A stretch of 64,000 bases of DNA from Algoriphagus resistens (GCF_001442615.1 NZ_LMXN01000001.1:248001-312000); one strand, 5' to 3'; shown: positions 44,200 to 53,242, numbered from the stretch's first letter. The notes: generated by a model from the sequence alone, not told the origin. Numbers and translations are program-made.

Positions 44200-45419
44200 T
44201 TATTTTTTATTCGGGCAATCCGGCTTACGCTTTCTGCCAATTTATCTATTTCTGATTTTGTGTTATAAACCGAGAAGGAAGCCCTTACAGTTCCTTCCAA
44301 TCCAAATCTTTTCATCAAAGGTTGCGTGCAATGATGGCCTGTTCTGACAGCTATTCCATTGGCATCCAGCATCATTCCTACATCGTAGGGATGCATCCCT
44401 TTGATATTGAAAGAAACTACGCTGACTTTTTGCTTAGCCGTTCCGACCGGGATGAAGCCGTTGATCCGCGTCAGCTGCTCATTGGCATAAGCAAGCAATT
44501 CATCCTCATGGGCTTTGATAGCTTCTTTACCTATTTCATTGATAAAATCAATGGCTGCTTTGAAAGCGATTACATCACCGATATTGGGTGTGCCTGCTTC
44601 GAATTTGAAAGGGATGTCATTGTATGTTGTTTTTTCAAATGTCACCTCTTTTATCATTTCTCCACCACCTTGATAGGGAGGTATTGATTCAAATACTTCT
44701 CTCTTTCCATACAGTACCCCAAGTCCTGTAGGTCCATATAGCTTGTGGGCTGAGAAGGCAAAGAAATCACAGTCCAGCTCCTGTACATCAATCGGTAAGT
44801 GGCTTGAGCTTTGGGCTCCGTCCAGAAGCACTTTAGCCCCAACCCCATGGGCAGCATCAATTACTTGCTTAACGGGATTGATAGTGCCCAGAGCATTGGA
44901 TGCATGAACAATGCTGACCAATTGGGTTTTCGCAGAAAGCAGTTTCTCGAATTCTCCAAAAATAATTTCTCCGGCGTCATTGATCGGGATTACTTTTAGA
45001 ATCGCTCCCTTTTCCTCGCAGAGCATTTGCCAAGGGACAATATTGGAGTGATGTTCCAGCGTAGAAATGATAATCTCGTCACCCTTTTCTATAAATTTTC
45101 TTCCAAAAGTGGAAGCCACCAGATTGATCCCCTCAGTAGTTCCTTTCGTAAAAATCACCTCAGCTGTCTCTCGCGCATTGATAAAATGCTGAACTACCTC
45201 TCGGGTTCCTTCGAAATATCGTGTAGCCCGATCTGCCAATGCATGAGCACCACGGTGAATATTCGAATTATCTTTTTGGTAGTAATTGGTTAGCGCATCA
45301 AGTACAGTTTGGGGCTTCTGAGTAGTAGCGGCATTGTCAAAATAAACCAAAGGCTTTCCATGTACTTCCTGATGGAGTACCGGAAATAAGCTTCTGATCT
45401 TTTCGATATCAATTCCCAT
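44196..45419 (-). CDS. sufS: Cysteine desulfurase SufS
   Basis: PLP enzyme that releases sulfur from cysteine for Fe-S clusters. ATG at 45419 (MGIDIEKIRSLFPVL) is preferred over the longer frame, whose extra 69 residues overlap sufD in another frame. The 407 aa length is normal. Key residues match E. coli numbering: the PLP lysine Lys226 (SAHKLYGP) and the persulfide Cys364 (RTGHHCTQP). The gene starts 8 bases after sufD ends and overlaps sufE by four bases at its 3' end. Confidence 0.96.
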   Translation of the reverse strand: MGIDIEKIRSLFPVLHQEVHGKPLVYFDNAATTQKPQTVLDALTNYYQKDNSNIHRGAHALADRATRYFEGTREVVQHFINARETAEVIFTKGTTEGINLVASTFGRKFIEKGDEIIISTLEHHSNIVPWQMLCEEKGAILKVIPINDAGEIIFGEFEKLLSAKTQLVSIVHASNALGTINPVKQVIDAAHGVGAKVLLDGAQSSSHLPIDVQELDCDFFAFSAHKLYGPTGLGVLYGKREVFESIPPYQGGGEMIKEVTFEKTTYNDIPFKFEAGTPNIGDVIAFKAAIDFINEIGKEAIKAHEDELLAYANEQLTRINGFIPVGTAKQKVSVVSFNIKGMHPYDVGMMLDANGIAVRTGHHCTQPLMKRFGLEGTVRASFSVYNTKSEIDKLAESVSRIARIKNK

Positions 45420-45427
45420 AATAGTAT

Positions 45428-46696
45428 TTAGAATTTGCTCCCTAGCCGTTTTTGCACCAATTCTGTACAATATTCGCGAAAGCTTTCGTCGGTGATATGT
45501 TCCAATACTTCTCCTGCAAAAGCATATAACAGCAAACCCTTCGCTTGATCCTTCGCGATTCCTCTTGCCTGTAGGTAAAACAGCGCTTCCTCGTCTAGCT
45601 GACCGGTGGTACAGCCATGAGAGCACTTCACATCATCAGCCCAGATTTCAAGTTGAGGCTTGGTATTTACCACCGCGTCATCGGAAAGCAAGATGTTATT
45701 GTTTTGCTGGAAAGCATTGGTTTTCTGAGCATCCTGTCTTACAAAGATTTTTCCGTTGAAAACGCCTCTTGAGCTGTCTGCAAGAATTCCTTTATAGAGT
45801 TCATTGGATTCGGCATGAGGGACGGTATGATCCACGTTCGTGTGATTATCCACGTGCGACTTGCCATTGAGCAGGTACAGACCATACATGTTTCCTTCAG
45901 AATTGCTTCCCAGGATAGAAAGATTCAAGTTGTTCCTGACCAATTCACCAGACAGAGAGACAGTCACAGAAGAGAATCTTCCATCTTGCTGAATATCAGT
46001 TTCAACAGTGCTGACTTCGATGGCATTTTTGCCTTCATCCTGTAGCTTATAATAGCGGATCTGAGTGTTTAATCCACCTTTTATTTCTACCACTTTGTTT
46101 ACAAAGTAAGGTGCCTCACTAAGGTTAATGCTGTGATTGATAAAAGTCACTTCGGCAAAGTCACCTGTCTGGATCCATACTCTCGGTTGGATCACTTGTC
46201 CCGCGTTAGCTTTGAAGAAATTCAACAGAAGGATTGGTTTCTGTAGTTGAGCTTTTTTCGGAACGGAAATATAAACCCCACCTTCGAAAGCACTCTGGTT
46301 CAACGCACAGAAAGGATCCTTTTCAGGCTTTGCAATGCTTCCAAGTGCTGTGTCAGCTTTCTCTGAAAGAAGAGCCACTTCCACTCCTTCAATCGTTGAA
46401 GAAAGCGCAGGGTGAAAATGTCCGTTGGCAAATACCAAAACGTCACCTAAATAACCTTCAAAAACATTTGCCTTTACCTGTTCGGCGGTCACTTCGAAAT
46501 CACCCGCCTGTGCAAAATTTTGGATGTTTTGCTCTAGTTTTTTGGTGATTGCAGTGAATTTGTATTCTTCTGATTTATTAGTAGGGAATCCTTGGGTCTG
46601 GAAAGCTTCCTTTCCTGCAGTGCGGACTTGTTCGAAGCCATTGCCTGCATTCCCCAACAATTCCACAAGTATATCTTGCTTAATAAGCGTACTCAT
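45428..46696 (-). CDS. sufD: Fe-S cluster assembly scaffold protein SufD
   Basis: Component of the SufBC2D scaffold complex. The 422 aa product has the SufBD core with long beta-helix strands, YGLYLLNGKSHVDNHTNVDH and FVRQDAQKTNAFQQNNNIL, and the C-terminal CSHGCTTGQLDEEALFYLQA motif shared by SufB and SufD. It is encoded between sufC (22 bases upstream) and sufS (8 bases downstream) in the same orientation. Confidence 0.95.
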   Translation of the reverse strand: MSTLIKQDILVELLGNAGNGFEQVRTAGKEAFQTQGFPTNKSEEYKFTAITKKLEQNIQNFAQAGDFEVTAEQVKANVFEGYLGDVLVFANGHFHPALSSTIEGVEVALLSEKADTALGSIAKPEKDPFCALNQSAFEGGVYISVPKKAQLQKPILLLNFFKANAGQVIQPRVWIQTGDFAEVTFINHSINLSEAPYFVNKVVEIKGGLNTQIRYYKLQDEGKNAIEVSTVETDIQQDGRFSSVTVSLSGELVRNNLNLSILGSNSEGNMYGLYLLNGKSHVDNHTNVDHTVPHAESNELYKGILADSSRGVFNGKIFVRQDAQKTNAFQQNNNILLSDDAVVNTKPQLEIWADDVKCSHGCTTGQLDEEALFYLQARGIAKDQAKGLLLYAFAGEVLEHITDESFREYCTELVQKRLGSKF

Positions 46697-46718
46697 GCGT
46701 GATGTTTTAGAATGAAAA

Positions 46719-47483
46719 TCAAACGGTAGCGTTAGAATCGACCTCGTCTTTGATCCAGTCGTATCCTTTTTCTTCTAGCTCTAGTGCAAGCTCTTTAGTG
46801 CCTGACTTCACGATTTGGCCTTTGTACAATACATGGACAAAATCCGGAACGATGTAATCCAACAGTCTCTGGTAGTGAGTGACCACTATGGTTGCATTGT
46901 CTTTGGATTTCAGCTGATTTACGCCGTTTGACACAATACGTAACGCATCGATGTCCAAGCCAGAATCTGTTTCATCCAAAATAGAAAGGGTAGGGGCAAG
47001 CATGGCCATCTGGAAGATTTCGTTTCGTTTCTTTTCTCCGCCAGAGAAACCTTCATTTAAAGATCTGCTCAGAAGCTTCTGATCCATCTCAACCAATTTC
47101 ATTTTCTCTTTCATCAAAGTCAGGAATTTCACCGCATCAAGCGGTTCTTCTCCACGATATTCTCTTACTTGATTGACGGCAGTTCTCAGGAAGTTAGTCG
47201 AGCTGACCCCCGGAATTTCCACAGGATATTGGAATGCAAGGAATACGCCTTCTCTTGCCCGATCTTCCGGGGAGAGCTCAAGTAGGTCTTTTCCTTTAAA
47301 AGAAACCTCTCCAGCAGTTATTTCATATTCTTCTCTTCCTGCCAATACAGAGGCAAGGGTCGATTTACCTGAGCCATTCGGGCCCATTATCGCATGGATC
47401 TCTCCGGCTTTTACTTCCAAATTGATACCTCTAAGGATAGGTGTTCCTTCAATAGAGGCGTGCAAATTCTTTATTGTTAACAT
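46719..47483 (-). CDS. sufC: Fe-S cluster assembly ATPase SufC
   Basis: Soluble ABC-type ATPase of the SufBCD complex. The 254 aa product has Walker A GPNGSGKST (34-42), the Q-loop region VFLAFQYPVEIPGVS, the ABC signature SGGEKKRNE, Walker B LSILDETDSGLD and the switch His in IVVTHYQRLL. The GLD after Walker B is typical of SufC. It starts 48 bases after the sufB stop. Confidence 0.97.
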   Translation of the reverse strand: MLTIKNLHASIEGTPILRGINLEVKAGEIHAIMGPNGSGKSTLASVLAGREEYEITAGEVSFKGKDLLELSPEDRAREGVFLAFQYPVEIPGVSSTNFLRTAVNQVREYRGEEPLDAVKFLTLMKEKMKLVEMDQKLLSRSLNEGFSGGEKKRNEIFQMAMLAPTLSILDETDSGLDIDALRIVSNGVNQLKSKDNATIVVTHYQRLLDYIVPDFVHVLYKGQIVKSGTKELALELEEKGYDWIKDEVDSNATV

Positions 47484-47531
47484 AATTCTGTCTAAGCTTT
47501 CAATATTCTAATCTTTCAATCTCAAAATCCC

Positions 47532-48977
47532 TTAACCTACGGAGCCTTCTAAAGTAAGTGCAAGTAATTTCTGTGCTTCCACAGCAAATTCCATTGGCAG
47601 TTGATTCAATACTTCTTTGGCATATCCATTTACAATCAAAGCTACAGCGTCTTCAGTAGCAATACCACGTTGGTTGCAATAGAATAGCTGGTCTTCTCCG
47701 ATCTTTGAAGTGGTTGCTTCATGCTCCACTTTAGCAGTCGGATTATTGATGTCGATGTATGGGAATGTATGTGCTCCACAGCGATCTCCCATAAGCAGGG
47801 AATCGCACTGCGAGAAGTTACGTGCATTTGTAGCGCGCTTCATTACCTGTACTTGACCACGGTAGGAATTTTGAGACTTTCCTGCCGAAATACCTTTGGA
47901 TACAATTCTAGACTTGGTGTTTTTACCAATATGGATCATTTTCGTCCCTGTATCTGCCTGCTGATAGTTGTTGGTTACCGCTACAGAATAGAACTCTCCG
48001 ATTGAATTATCACCTTTCAATATACAGGATGGGTACTTCCAGGTCACCGCTGACCCTGTTTCCACCTGAGTCCAGGAAATCTTGGAGAAATCGCCCGCGC
48101 AAATACCACGCTTAGTCACGAAGTTGTAAATACCACCTTTTCCTTCTTTATCACCTGGGAACCAGTTCTGTACGGTGGAATATTTCACTTCTGCATGTGC
48201 TCCGGCATATATTTCCACTACTGCAGCATGCAATTGGTTTTCATCCCGTTGTGGCGCCGTACAGCCTTCTAGATAGGAAACGTACGATTCATCTTCAGCT
48301 ACAATCAGTGTCCTTTCGAACTGACCAGTATTGGCTGCGTTGATTCTGAAGTAGGTTGAGAGTTCCATCGGACACCGGACTCCTTTTGGAATATAACAGA
48401 ACGATCCGTCAGAGAATACAGCAGAGTTAAGTGCAGCATAGTAGTTATCGGTCATTGGGACGACCGAACCCAGGTATTTCTTCACCAACTCAGGATGTTC
48501 TTTTACTGCTTCGCTGAAAGAGCAAAATACAATTCCAAGTTTGGAAAGCGTGCCTTTGAACGTGGTGGCCACGGAGACTGAATCCAGTACAGCATCCACT
48601 GCAATACCTTGAAGCCTCTTTTGCTCATTTAGATTAATCCCCAATCGCTTATAGATATCCAGTAATTCGGGATCTACTTCATCCAGGTTCTTAGGTTTGC
48701 TGGCTTGCTTGGGTGCAGAATAGTATTTTAAAGACTGTAAGTCGATTTTTGGGTAATGAACATTTGCCCATTTGGGCTCATACATGGCCTCCCATGTTTT
48801 GAATGCTTTTAACCTCCAATCAAGGAGCCATTGAGGCTCTTCTTTCTTGGTTGATATCCATCGAATAGTGTCTTCAGTTAAACCTACAGGAGCCTCATCG
48901 GCCTCATAGTTCACTGACCATCCATGTTCGTATTCTTTTGACGTTAGTTCTTCTAAAATCTGATTGTCTTTGCTCAT
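47532..48977 (-). CDS. sufB: Fe-S cluster assembly protein SufB
   Basis: Scaffold subunit on which Fe-S clusters are built. The 481 aa length is normal. Visible SufB marks are [73 protein letters not shown] and the C-terminal [16 protein letters not shown] with [19 protein letters not shown]. It is the first gene of the suf operon, whose order is sufB-sufC-sufD-sufS-sufE-DUF59-bacilliredoxin. No IscR/SufR-like gene is nearby; an inverted repeat lies upstream at 49064-49093 and an Lrp-type gene starts further up. Confidence 0.97.
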   Translation of the reverse strand: MSKDNQILEELTSKEYEHGWSVNYEADEAPVGLTEDTIRWISTKKEEPQWLLDWRLKAFKTWEAMYEPKWANVHYPKIDLQSLKYYSAPKQASKPKNLDEVDPELLDIYKRLGINLNEQKRLQGIAVDAVLDSVSVATTFKGTLSKLGIVFCSFSEAVKEHPELVKKYLGSVVPMTDNYYAALNSAVFSDGSFCYIPKGVRCPMELSTYFRINAANTGQFERTLIVAEDESYVSYLEGCTAPQRDENQLHAAVVEIYAGAHAEVKYSTVQNWFPGDKEGKGGIYNFVTKRGICAGDFSKISWTQVETGSAVTWKYPSCILKGDNSIGEFYSVAVTNNYQQADTGTKMIHIGKNTKSRIVSKGISAGKSQNSYRGQVQVMKRATNARNFSQCDSLLMGDRCGAHTFPYIDINNPTAKVEHEATTSKIGEDQLFYCNQRGIATEDAVALIVNGYAKEVLNQLPMEFAVEAQKLLALTLEGSVG

Positions 48978-49014
48978 TTGTGCTGAGTTATTTAGACTAA
49001 TTACATTTTAACGG

Positions 49015-49022
49015 CGAAGGTA
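49015..49022 (-). promoter_or_regulatory. Candidate -7 element of the suf operon
   Basis: Minus-strand TACCTTCG (49022-49015), 37 bases before the sufB ATG, matches TAnnTTTG with one change. I found no clear TTTG at the matching upstream distance, so support is limited. Confidence 0.35.
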
Positions 49023-49063
49023 CAACATATAATGAAAATATTATATTTCTGCCCATTGGATTA

Positions 49064-49093
49064 TTCTATCGATCATGTGAGGGTTCGATAGAA
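49064..49093. promoter_or_regulatory. Inverted repeat upstream of sufB, candidate operator
   Basis: Perfect 9-bp arms TTCTATCGA (49064-49072) and TCGATAGAA (49085-49093), 12-base spacer, about 87-116 bases before the sufB start. The half-site TCGATAGA recurs in the lrp upstream region at 49833-49840. Confidence 0.55.
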
Positions 49094-49123
49094 AACCGCA
49101 TTTCCGCCAATTCTATAAGGGTG

Positions 49124-49157
49124 TTACAAAAAAAAAGTATTGAAGGTTCAATACTTT
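49124..49157 (-). terminator. Terminator of the Lrp/AsnC gene
   Basis: Perfect 10-bp stem AAAGTATTGA (49134-49143) / TCAATACTTT (49148-49157), four-base loop, with a run of T on the minus strand. It separates lrp from the suf promoter region. Confidence 0.82.
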
Positions 49158-49209
49158 CGATTTTTAACGCAAAGGGAAATTTCTTTATTTAGATTTAATC
49201 TTAATTGCT

Positions 49210-49683
49210 TTATTTCTCCTTGTCGAAAAACTGGATTGGCCTGTTGATGGATTCTTCCAAAACTATCAATGTTTCCGTCCTGTCAATTCCTTCCACTTTT
49301 TGGATATTGTCCAGCACAAATCTCAGATGGTTGGTGTCTCTGCAAATAATCTTGGCGAATATTGAATAGTTACCTGTAGTGTAATAGGCACTGACTACTT
49401 CGGAAATCGTCTTAAGTTTTTCGATAACGGTGTCATAGAGTGAACTTTTCTCGAGGTAAATTCCCAGAAATGCCGAGATGTCATAGCCCAACTTTGAAAA
49501 ATCAATGTTTAAAGTCGCACTTTTAACGATGCCCATATCCTCTAGTTTCTTCATACGCACGTGCACTGTACCTGAAGACACAAAGACTTTTTTGGCTATT
49601 TCAGTGTAAGGTGTCTTGGCATCTTCATTGAGAAGCGAAATGATCTTCAAGTCTATGTTATCGATATCTAAAATTTTGTCCAT
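49210..49683 (-). CDS. Lrp/AsnC-family transcriptional regulator
   Basis: DNA-binding regulator that senses a small ligand, often an amino acid, through a RAM/ACT-like domain. The 157 aa product has the N-terminal HTH (DIDNIDLKIISLLNEDAKTP, then YTEIAKKVFVSSGTVHVRMKKLEDMGIV) at about 5-55 and the effector domain at about 65-150 (GIYLEKSSLYDTVIEKLKTI; VVSAYYTTGNYSIFAKIIC; VEGIDRTETLIVLEESI). Length is usual. Its upstream region contains several TATCGA-type elements and a near-perfect palindrome at 49811-49830, which suggests autoregulation. It lies upstream of suf in the same orientation, but a terminator separates them. Confidence 0.92.
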   Translation of the reverse strand: MDKILDIDNIDLKIISLLNEDAKTPYTEIAKKVFVSSGTVHVRMKKLEDMGIVKSATLNIDFSKLGYDISAFLGIYLEKSSLYDTVIEKLKTISEVVSAYYTTGNYSIFAKIICRDTNHLRFVLDNIQKVEGIDRTETLIVLEESINRPIQFFDKEK

Positions 49684-49810
49684 TTTTATCGAGTGATTTT
49701 GGATGATTGTTAATGAATCTGCCTGTAAATTAGAGATTGTTCAAAATATAGCAAAATTTTTTTTTCAATTTGTAATTAAAAGCAAAAACCACTTACTTTG
49801 GACTCGATAT

Positions 49811-49830
49811 AAATGTTCAATTGAATATTT
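49811..49830. promoter_or_regulatory. Palindrome upstream of lrp, candidate Lrp site
   Basis: AAATGTTCAATTGAATATTT, symmetric about CAATTG with one mismatched pair per arm. It lies 128-147 bases before the lrp start and is flanked by ACTCGATA and TCGATAGA. A 15-20 bp AT-rich palindrome is in the size range of Lrp-family sites. Confidence 0.5.
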
Positions 49831-49909
49831 TGTCGATAGAGTAAAAAGTCGAATTAAAATCTGAGATCATTTGCATTTCCGAATTTTAGTTTAATTTCAA
49901 CTGAAACTT

Positions 49910-50244
49910 TTAATCTCTAAAGTTATATTTGGGTTTATATTCTGAAAAGGGTCTTGCTTCTGGCGAGACTTTTTTGTTTTTAAAAGAAGGGACAAAATGC
50001 ATAAAATCACATTCGAAACTATCGACGCCGTATTTTTCTTCTAACTGCATTATCAGGAAGATGGCATCTCTTCGTATTTTTTAACTATTTCGTAGCTGTG
50101 TTTTTCTGAAAGTCTCACTAGTTCCTGCAGATTATGGGAGGCAGTATAGTTCAGAAGTTCAGCTTTTATCTCCGTTTGTGAGTTATTGATCACTGAGTAG
50201 TTTTCTGTTCCTTTTGCCAATTGAGGGTAAATCACTGGGAACAA
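49910..50244 (-). pseudogene. Possible frameshifted small gene of unknown family
   Basis: On the minus strand a 63-codon frame (50244-50053, TTG start only) ends PSS* just before a second frame whose ATG is at 50050 (46 codons, to 49910). The second frame is open back to a stop just before the run of six A at about 50074-50085. Shifting frame by one base there joins KHSYEIVKK to IRRDAIFLIMQLEEKYGVD and FECDFMHFVPSF, a coherent protein-like sequence of about 110 residues. I do not recognise the family. It may be a pseudogene, a sequencing indel in a homopolymer, or two unrelated short ORFs. Confidence 0.35.
49947..49977 (+). terminator. Terminator-like hairpin
   Basis: AAGGGTCTTGC...GCGAGACTTTTTTG: a seven-base stem GTCTTGC / GCGAGAC (one G-T pair) with flanking A/T pairing and a plus-strand T-run. 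No plus-strand gene precedes it, so it would end an unknown short transcript beginning in the lrp upstream region. It overlaps the minus-strand remnant. Confidence 0.4.
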
Positions 50245-50294
50245 TTGAACTAATGTTTAATAAATAATTGGCATTTTTTTTAAGCGGTGGAGTA

Positions 50295-50320
50295 TTGACG
50301 GAAGTGTATTTTTATTTTTG
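50295..50320 (+). promoter_or_regulatory. Candidate promoter of the S9 peptidase at 50414
   Basis: TATTTTTG at 50313-50320 fits the Bacteroidota -7 TAnnTTTG. A TTG at 50295-50297 lies 15 bases upstream, somewhat closer than the usual 17-23. Distance to the ATG is about 94 bases. Confidence 0.4.
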
Positions 50321-50413
50321 GAGGGCTCCAGACAACCAGTTTTCATGAGAAATCAACTTAACGATAAGTATTAGGATTGTTTGGAGGGAGATTTACCCTT
50401 AACTCACTTTGAA

Positions 50414-53242
50414 ATGAAAGTTAGAAGATTTGCAGTATTGATCGTGCTGTTCCTAGGTTCACAACTTCTTTTTGCACAGCAGAAAAGAGCGCTGACCCAT
50501 GCAGATTATGATGGATGGGAAAGAATAGCTTCTGAGAAAATCACCAAAAATGGCCAGTGGGTCGGATATGAAATAGCTCCTCAGGACGGAGATGGACGTG
50601 TCGAGATTTTTCCGTTCAAAAATCCCGCTACACGCCAAATCTTCCCAAGAGGTTCATCCTTTAGGTTTTCTGCAGATGACGGATTTGCCATTGGCAAAAT
50701 TGTGCCCGAGAAAGACTCTGTGTATGTATTGAAATTAAAAAAGACCAAAAAGGAAGAAATGCCTACCGACAGTCTTTTTATCTATAATATGAAGGAAAAT
50801 CAGCTGGAAAAGCTTTCCAGAGTAAAGTCTTTCGCAACACCGGAGGAAGCGGGGAGCTGGATAGCTATTCATTTTGAGAAGGAGAAAAAAGAGAAAGTCA
50901 AGGAGGAAGAAGAAACAGAAGCCGATTCCACCGCTAAGGAGGAAGAGCCAAAAAAGACAGAAGGGACAAAACTTACTGTCCGAAAACTGGACGGCTCGGT
51001 TAGCTATGATTTCGAACGAGTGAAGTCCTTCGGTTTTTCCAAAAATGGTGACTTCCTTCATTATGTGCTAGCTGAGGAAGATACCTTGGATAATGCGGCT
51101 ATCTATTTGCTCAACCTGTCAAATGGTGAAAGTAAATTGCTCTCCAAGGGAATGACTTCCTATTCGAATGTTACATTTTCGCCGGAGTCCAACTACCTTG
51201 CCTATCTCACAACTGATGATTCTACCAAAGCCAAAAAACCTTACCATTCCCTCTTTCTTCTCCAAACCCGTAGCGGAGATCTAACTGAAATTGCCACAAG
51301 GGATTCCGAGGGGATTTTGGAGAATGGAAGAATCAGTAAAGAAGGAGACCTTAAATTTTCTGAGAATGAGGAACGTTTGTTTTTCGGGGTAGCTCCGGAT
51401 TATGTGGATTATAGCTACGAAAGTGATACGACTATTTTGGATGATGATAGAGTGAGTCTGGATATTTGGGGATGGCAGGATTCTGAGATTCAGCCTATGC
51501 AGCTGAAAAACAAGGAGCGTGAAGAGAAATTTTCTTACCTGGCTGCAATAGATTTGAAAACAGGTAAAATCACCCAGTTGGCAGACCCGGACGTGAAAAA
51601 TGTAATCCTGGAAGCAAAAGTAGAACGTGATTTTGGATTGGCTTGGACTGATGAGCCCTATCGGATCAACTACAGCTGGAACATTCAGATTGGTAGGGAT
51701 TTATACCTAGTAGATTTTAAGGATGGATCCAAAATGTTAATTGAAAAGGACGCTTCCGGTTTTCCTTCGATTTCCCCTGAAGGCAACTATGTGTATTGGT
51801 ATGACGGACAGGATAGCAGCTGGGTAGCCTATGATGTTGCCAACAAGGCCAAAATTAATCTTACCAAAGAACTTCCTGAGGTATTTTATGAAGAATTGCA
51901 TGATTCACCATCACTTCCCGGAAGCTATGGCGCTGCGGGTTGGTTAGCTGGAGACGAGGCATTTCTGGTTTACGATAGATTTGATATCTGGAAAATAGAT
52001 CCACGTGATCCGTCTGCAACAGTAAACTTGACCCAGGGAATGGGGAGAAAGTCAACTATTGTTTTCAGAAGACAAATTCTTGACAGAGAGGAGCAGAGTA
52101 TCGACCCAAAAGGTCAATTGCTTCTTAGGGCATTCAATGAAAAGACCAAAGACTCAGGTTTTTTTACAGGGGCTTTTGACGGGAAATCAGCTCCAAAACA
52201 GTTAGTGATGTCAGCTAATCGTTACTTCGGTTTAACCAAAGCAGAGGAGAGTTCAGCTATTTTGATCAACAGATCAACCTATCAAGAGAATCCTGATATG
52301 TATTTGGGTGACCTCACGTTTAAAAATCTCAAAAAGGTCTCGAACCTAAATCCTCAGCAAGCCAACGTGAATTGGGGGTCAGTAGAATTGGTGGATTACC
52401 TAACTAACGACGGAGAACCTCTTCAAGGGTTGTTGTTTAAGCCGGAGAATTTTGACCCATCCAAAAAATACCCGATGATGGTTTATTTCTACGAACGTAG
52501 CAGCGATGGACTCCATAATTATAGAGCTCCTGCTCCTAGTGCCTCCACTATCAATATTCCATATTTCGTAAGTAACGATTATTTGGTCTTTGTGCCAGAT
52601 ATCAAATATCAACTTGGTCTTCCAGGACCGAGTGCCTACAATTGCATAATCCCAGGTGTGCAGTCAATTGTCGCCAGAGGTTTTGTGGATGCTGATAACA
52701 TGGCTATTCAGGGTCAAAGTTGGGGTGGTTATCAGGTGGCTTACCTTATTACCCAAACCGATATGTTCAAAGCTGCCGGTGCAGGCGCTCCTGTAGTGAA
52801 TATGACATCAGCCTATGGTGGAATCAGGTGGGGGACAGGGATGAGCCGTATGTTCCAATACGAGCAGACCCAATCCCGGATAGGGGGTACGCTATGGGAA
52901 AAACCTCTTTATTATGTAGAGAACTCTCCTTTGTTCTTTATGGACCGTGTCAAAACGCCCGTACTGATCATGCATAACGATGAGGACGGAGCTGTTCCGT
53001 GGTATCAGGGGATTGAAATGTTTATGGCACTCAAGCGATTAAATAAGCCAGCATGGCTTCTTCAATACAATGGCGAAGATCATAATCTGGTGAAGCGGAA
53101 AAACAGAAAGGATTTATCAGTCCGGTTGAGTCAGTTCTTCGATCATTATCTTAAGGGCGAGCCCGCCCCACTATGGATGACAGAAGGTCTTCCTGCGGTC
53201 CAAAAAGGAAAGACGCTAAAGTATGAGCTAGACAAAGATTGA
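50414..53242 (+). CDS. S9-family peptidase with a charged insert
   Basis: Exported serine peptidase of 942 aa. ATG at 50414 is chosen because it begins a clean signal peptide (MKVRRFAVLIVLFLGSQLLFAQ); the upstream frame adds only eleven residues. The beta-propeller part contains PD40-like blocks (FSPESNYLAYLTTDD; ISPEGNYVYWYDG), and an unusual Lys/Glu-rich insert at about 150-190 (EKEKKEKVKEEEETEADS). The C-terminal hydrolase has the nucleophile in GQSWGGYQVAYL, Asp in MHNDEDGAVPW and His in YNGEDHNL, completing the triad. It is larger than the S9 peptidase at 5443 and belongs to a distinct branch. Transcribed alone and convergent with groEL. Confidence 0.92.
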   Translation: MKVRRFAVLIVLFLGSQLLFAQQKRALTHADYDGWERIASEKITKNGQWVGYEIAPQDGDGRVEIFPFKNPATRQIFPRGSSFRFSADDGFAIGKIVPEKDSVYVLKLKKTKKEEMPTDSLFIYNMKENQLEKLSRVKSFATPEEAGSWIAIHFEKEKKEKVKEEEETEADSTAKEEEPKKTEGTKLTVRKLDGSVSYDFERVKSFGFSKNGDFLHYVLAEEDTLDNAAIYLLNLSNGESKLLSKGMTSYSNVTFSPESNYLAYLTTDDSTKAKKPYHSLFLLQTRSGDLTEIATRDSEGILENGRISKEGDLKFSENEERLFFGVAPDYVDYSYESDTTILDDDRVSLDIWGWQDSEIQPMQLKNKEREEKFSYLAAIDLKTGKITQLADPDVKNVILEAKVERDFGLAWTDEPYRINYSWNIQIGRDLYLVDFKDGSKMLIEKDASGFPSISPEGNYVYWYDGQDSSWVAYDVANKAKINLTKELPEVFYEELHDSPSLPGSYGAAGWLAGDEAFLVYDRFDIWKIDPRDPSATVNLTQGMGRKSTIVFRRQILDREEQSIDPKGQLLLRAFNEKTKDSGFFTGAFDGKSAPKQLVMSANRYFGLTKAEESSAILINRSTYQENPDMYLGDLTFKNLKKVSNLNPQQANVNWGSVELVDYLTNDGEPLQGLLFKPENFDPSKKYPMMVYFYERSSDGLHNYRAPAPSASTINIPYFVSNDYLVFVPDIKYQLGLPGPSAYNCIIPGVQSIVARGFVDADNMAIQGQSWGGYQVAYLITQTDMFKAAGAGAPVVNMTSAYGGIRWGTGMSRMFQYEQTQSRIGGTLWEKPLYYVENSPLFFMDRVKTPVLIMHNDEDGAVPWYQGIEMFMALKRLNKPAWLLQYNGEDHNLVKRKNRKDLSVRLSQFFDHYLKGEPAPLWMTEGLPAVQKGKTLKYELDKD

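Larger units (their letters stand above)
49684..50413. other. Long intergenic region: lrp regulatory sites, hairpin and gene remnant
   Basis: This 730-base gap contains TATCGAGT (49687-49694), the inverse ACTCGATA (49802-49809), a palindrome at 49811-49830, a terminator-like hairpin (about 49945-49975), the frameshifted ORF pair at 49910-50244 and a possible promoter of the S9 peptidase at 50295-50320. No intact gene is supported. Confidence 0.65.

Noticed and set aside
45420..45626. 69-residue N-terminal extension of SufS
   Set aside because: It overlaps sufD in another frame and makes the protein longer than the family; the ATG at 45419 fits E. coli numbering of Lys226 and Cys364.
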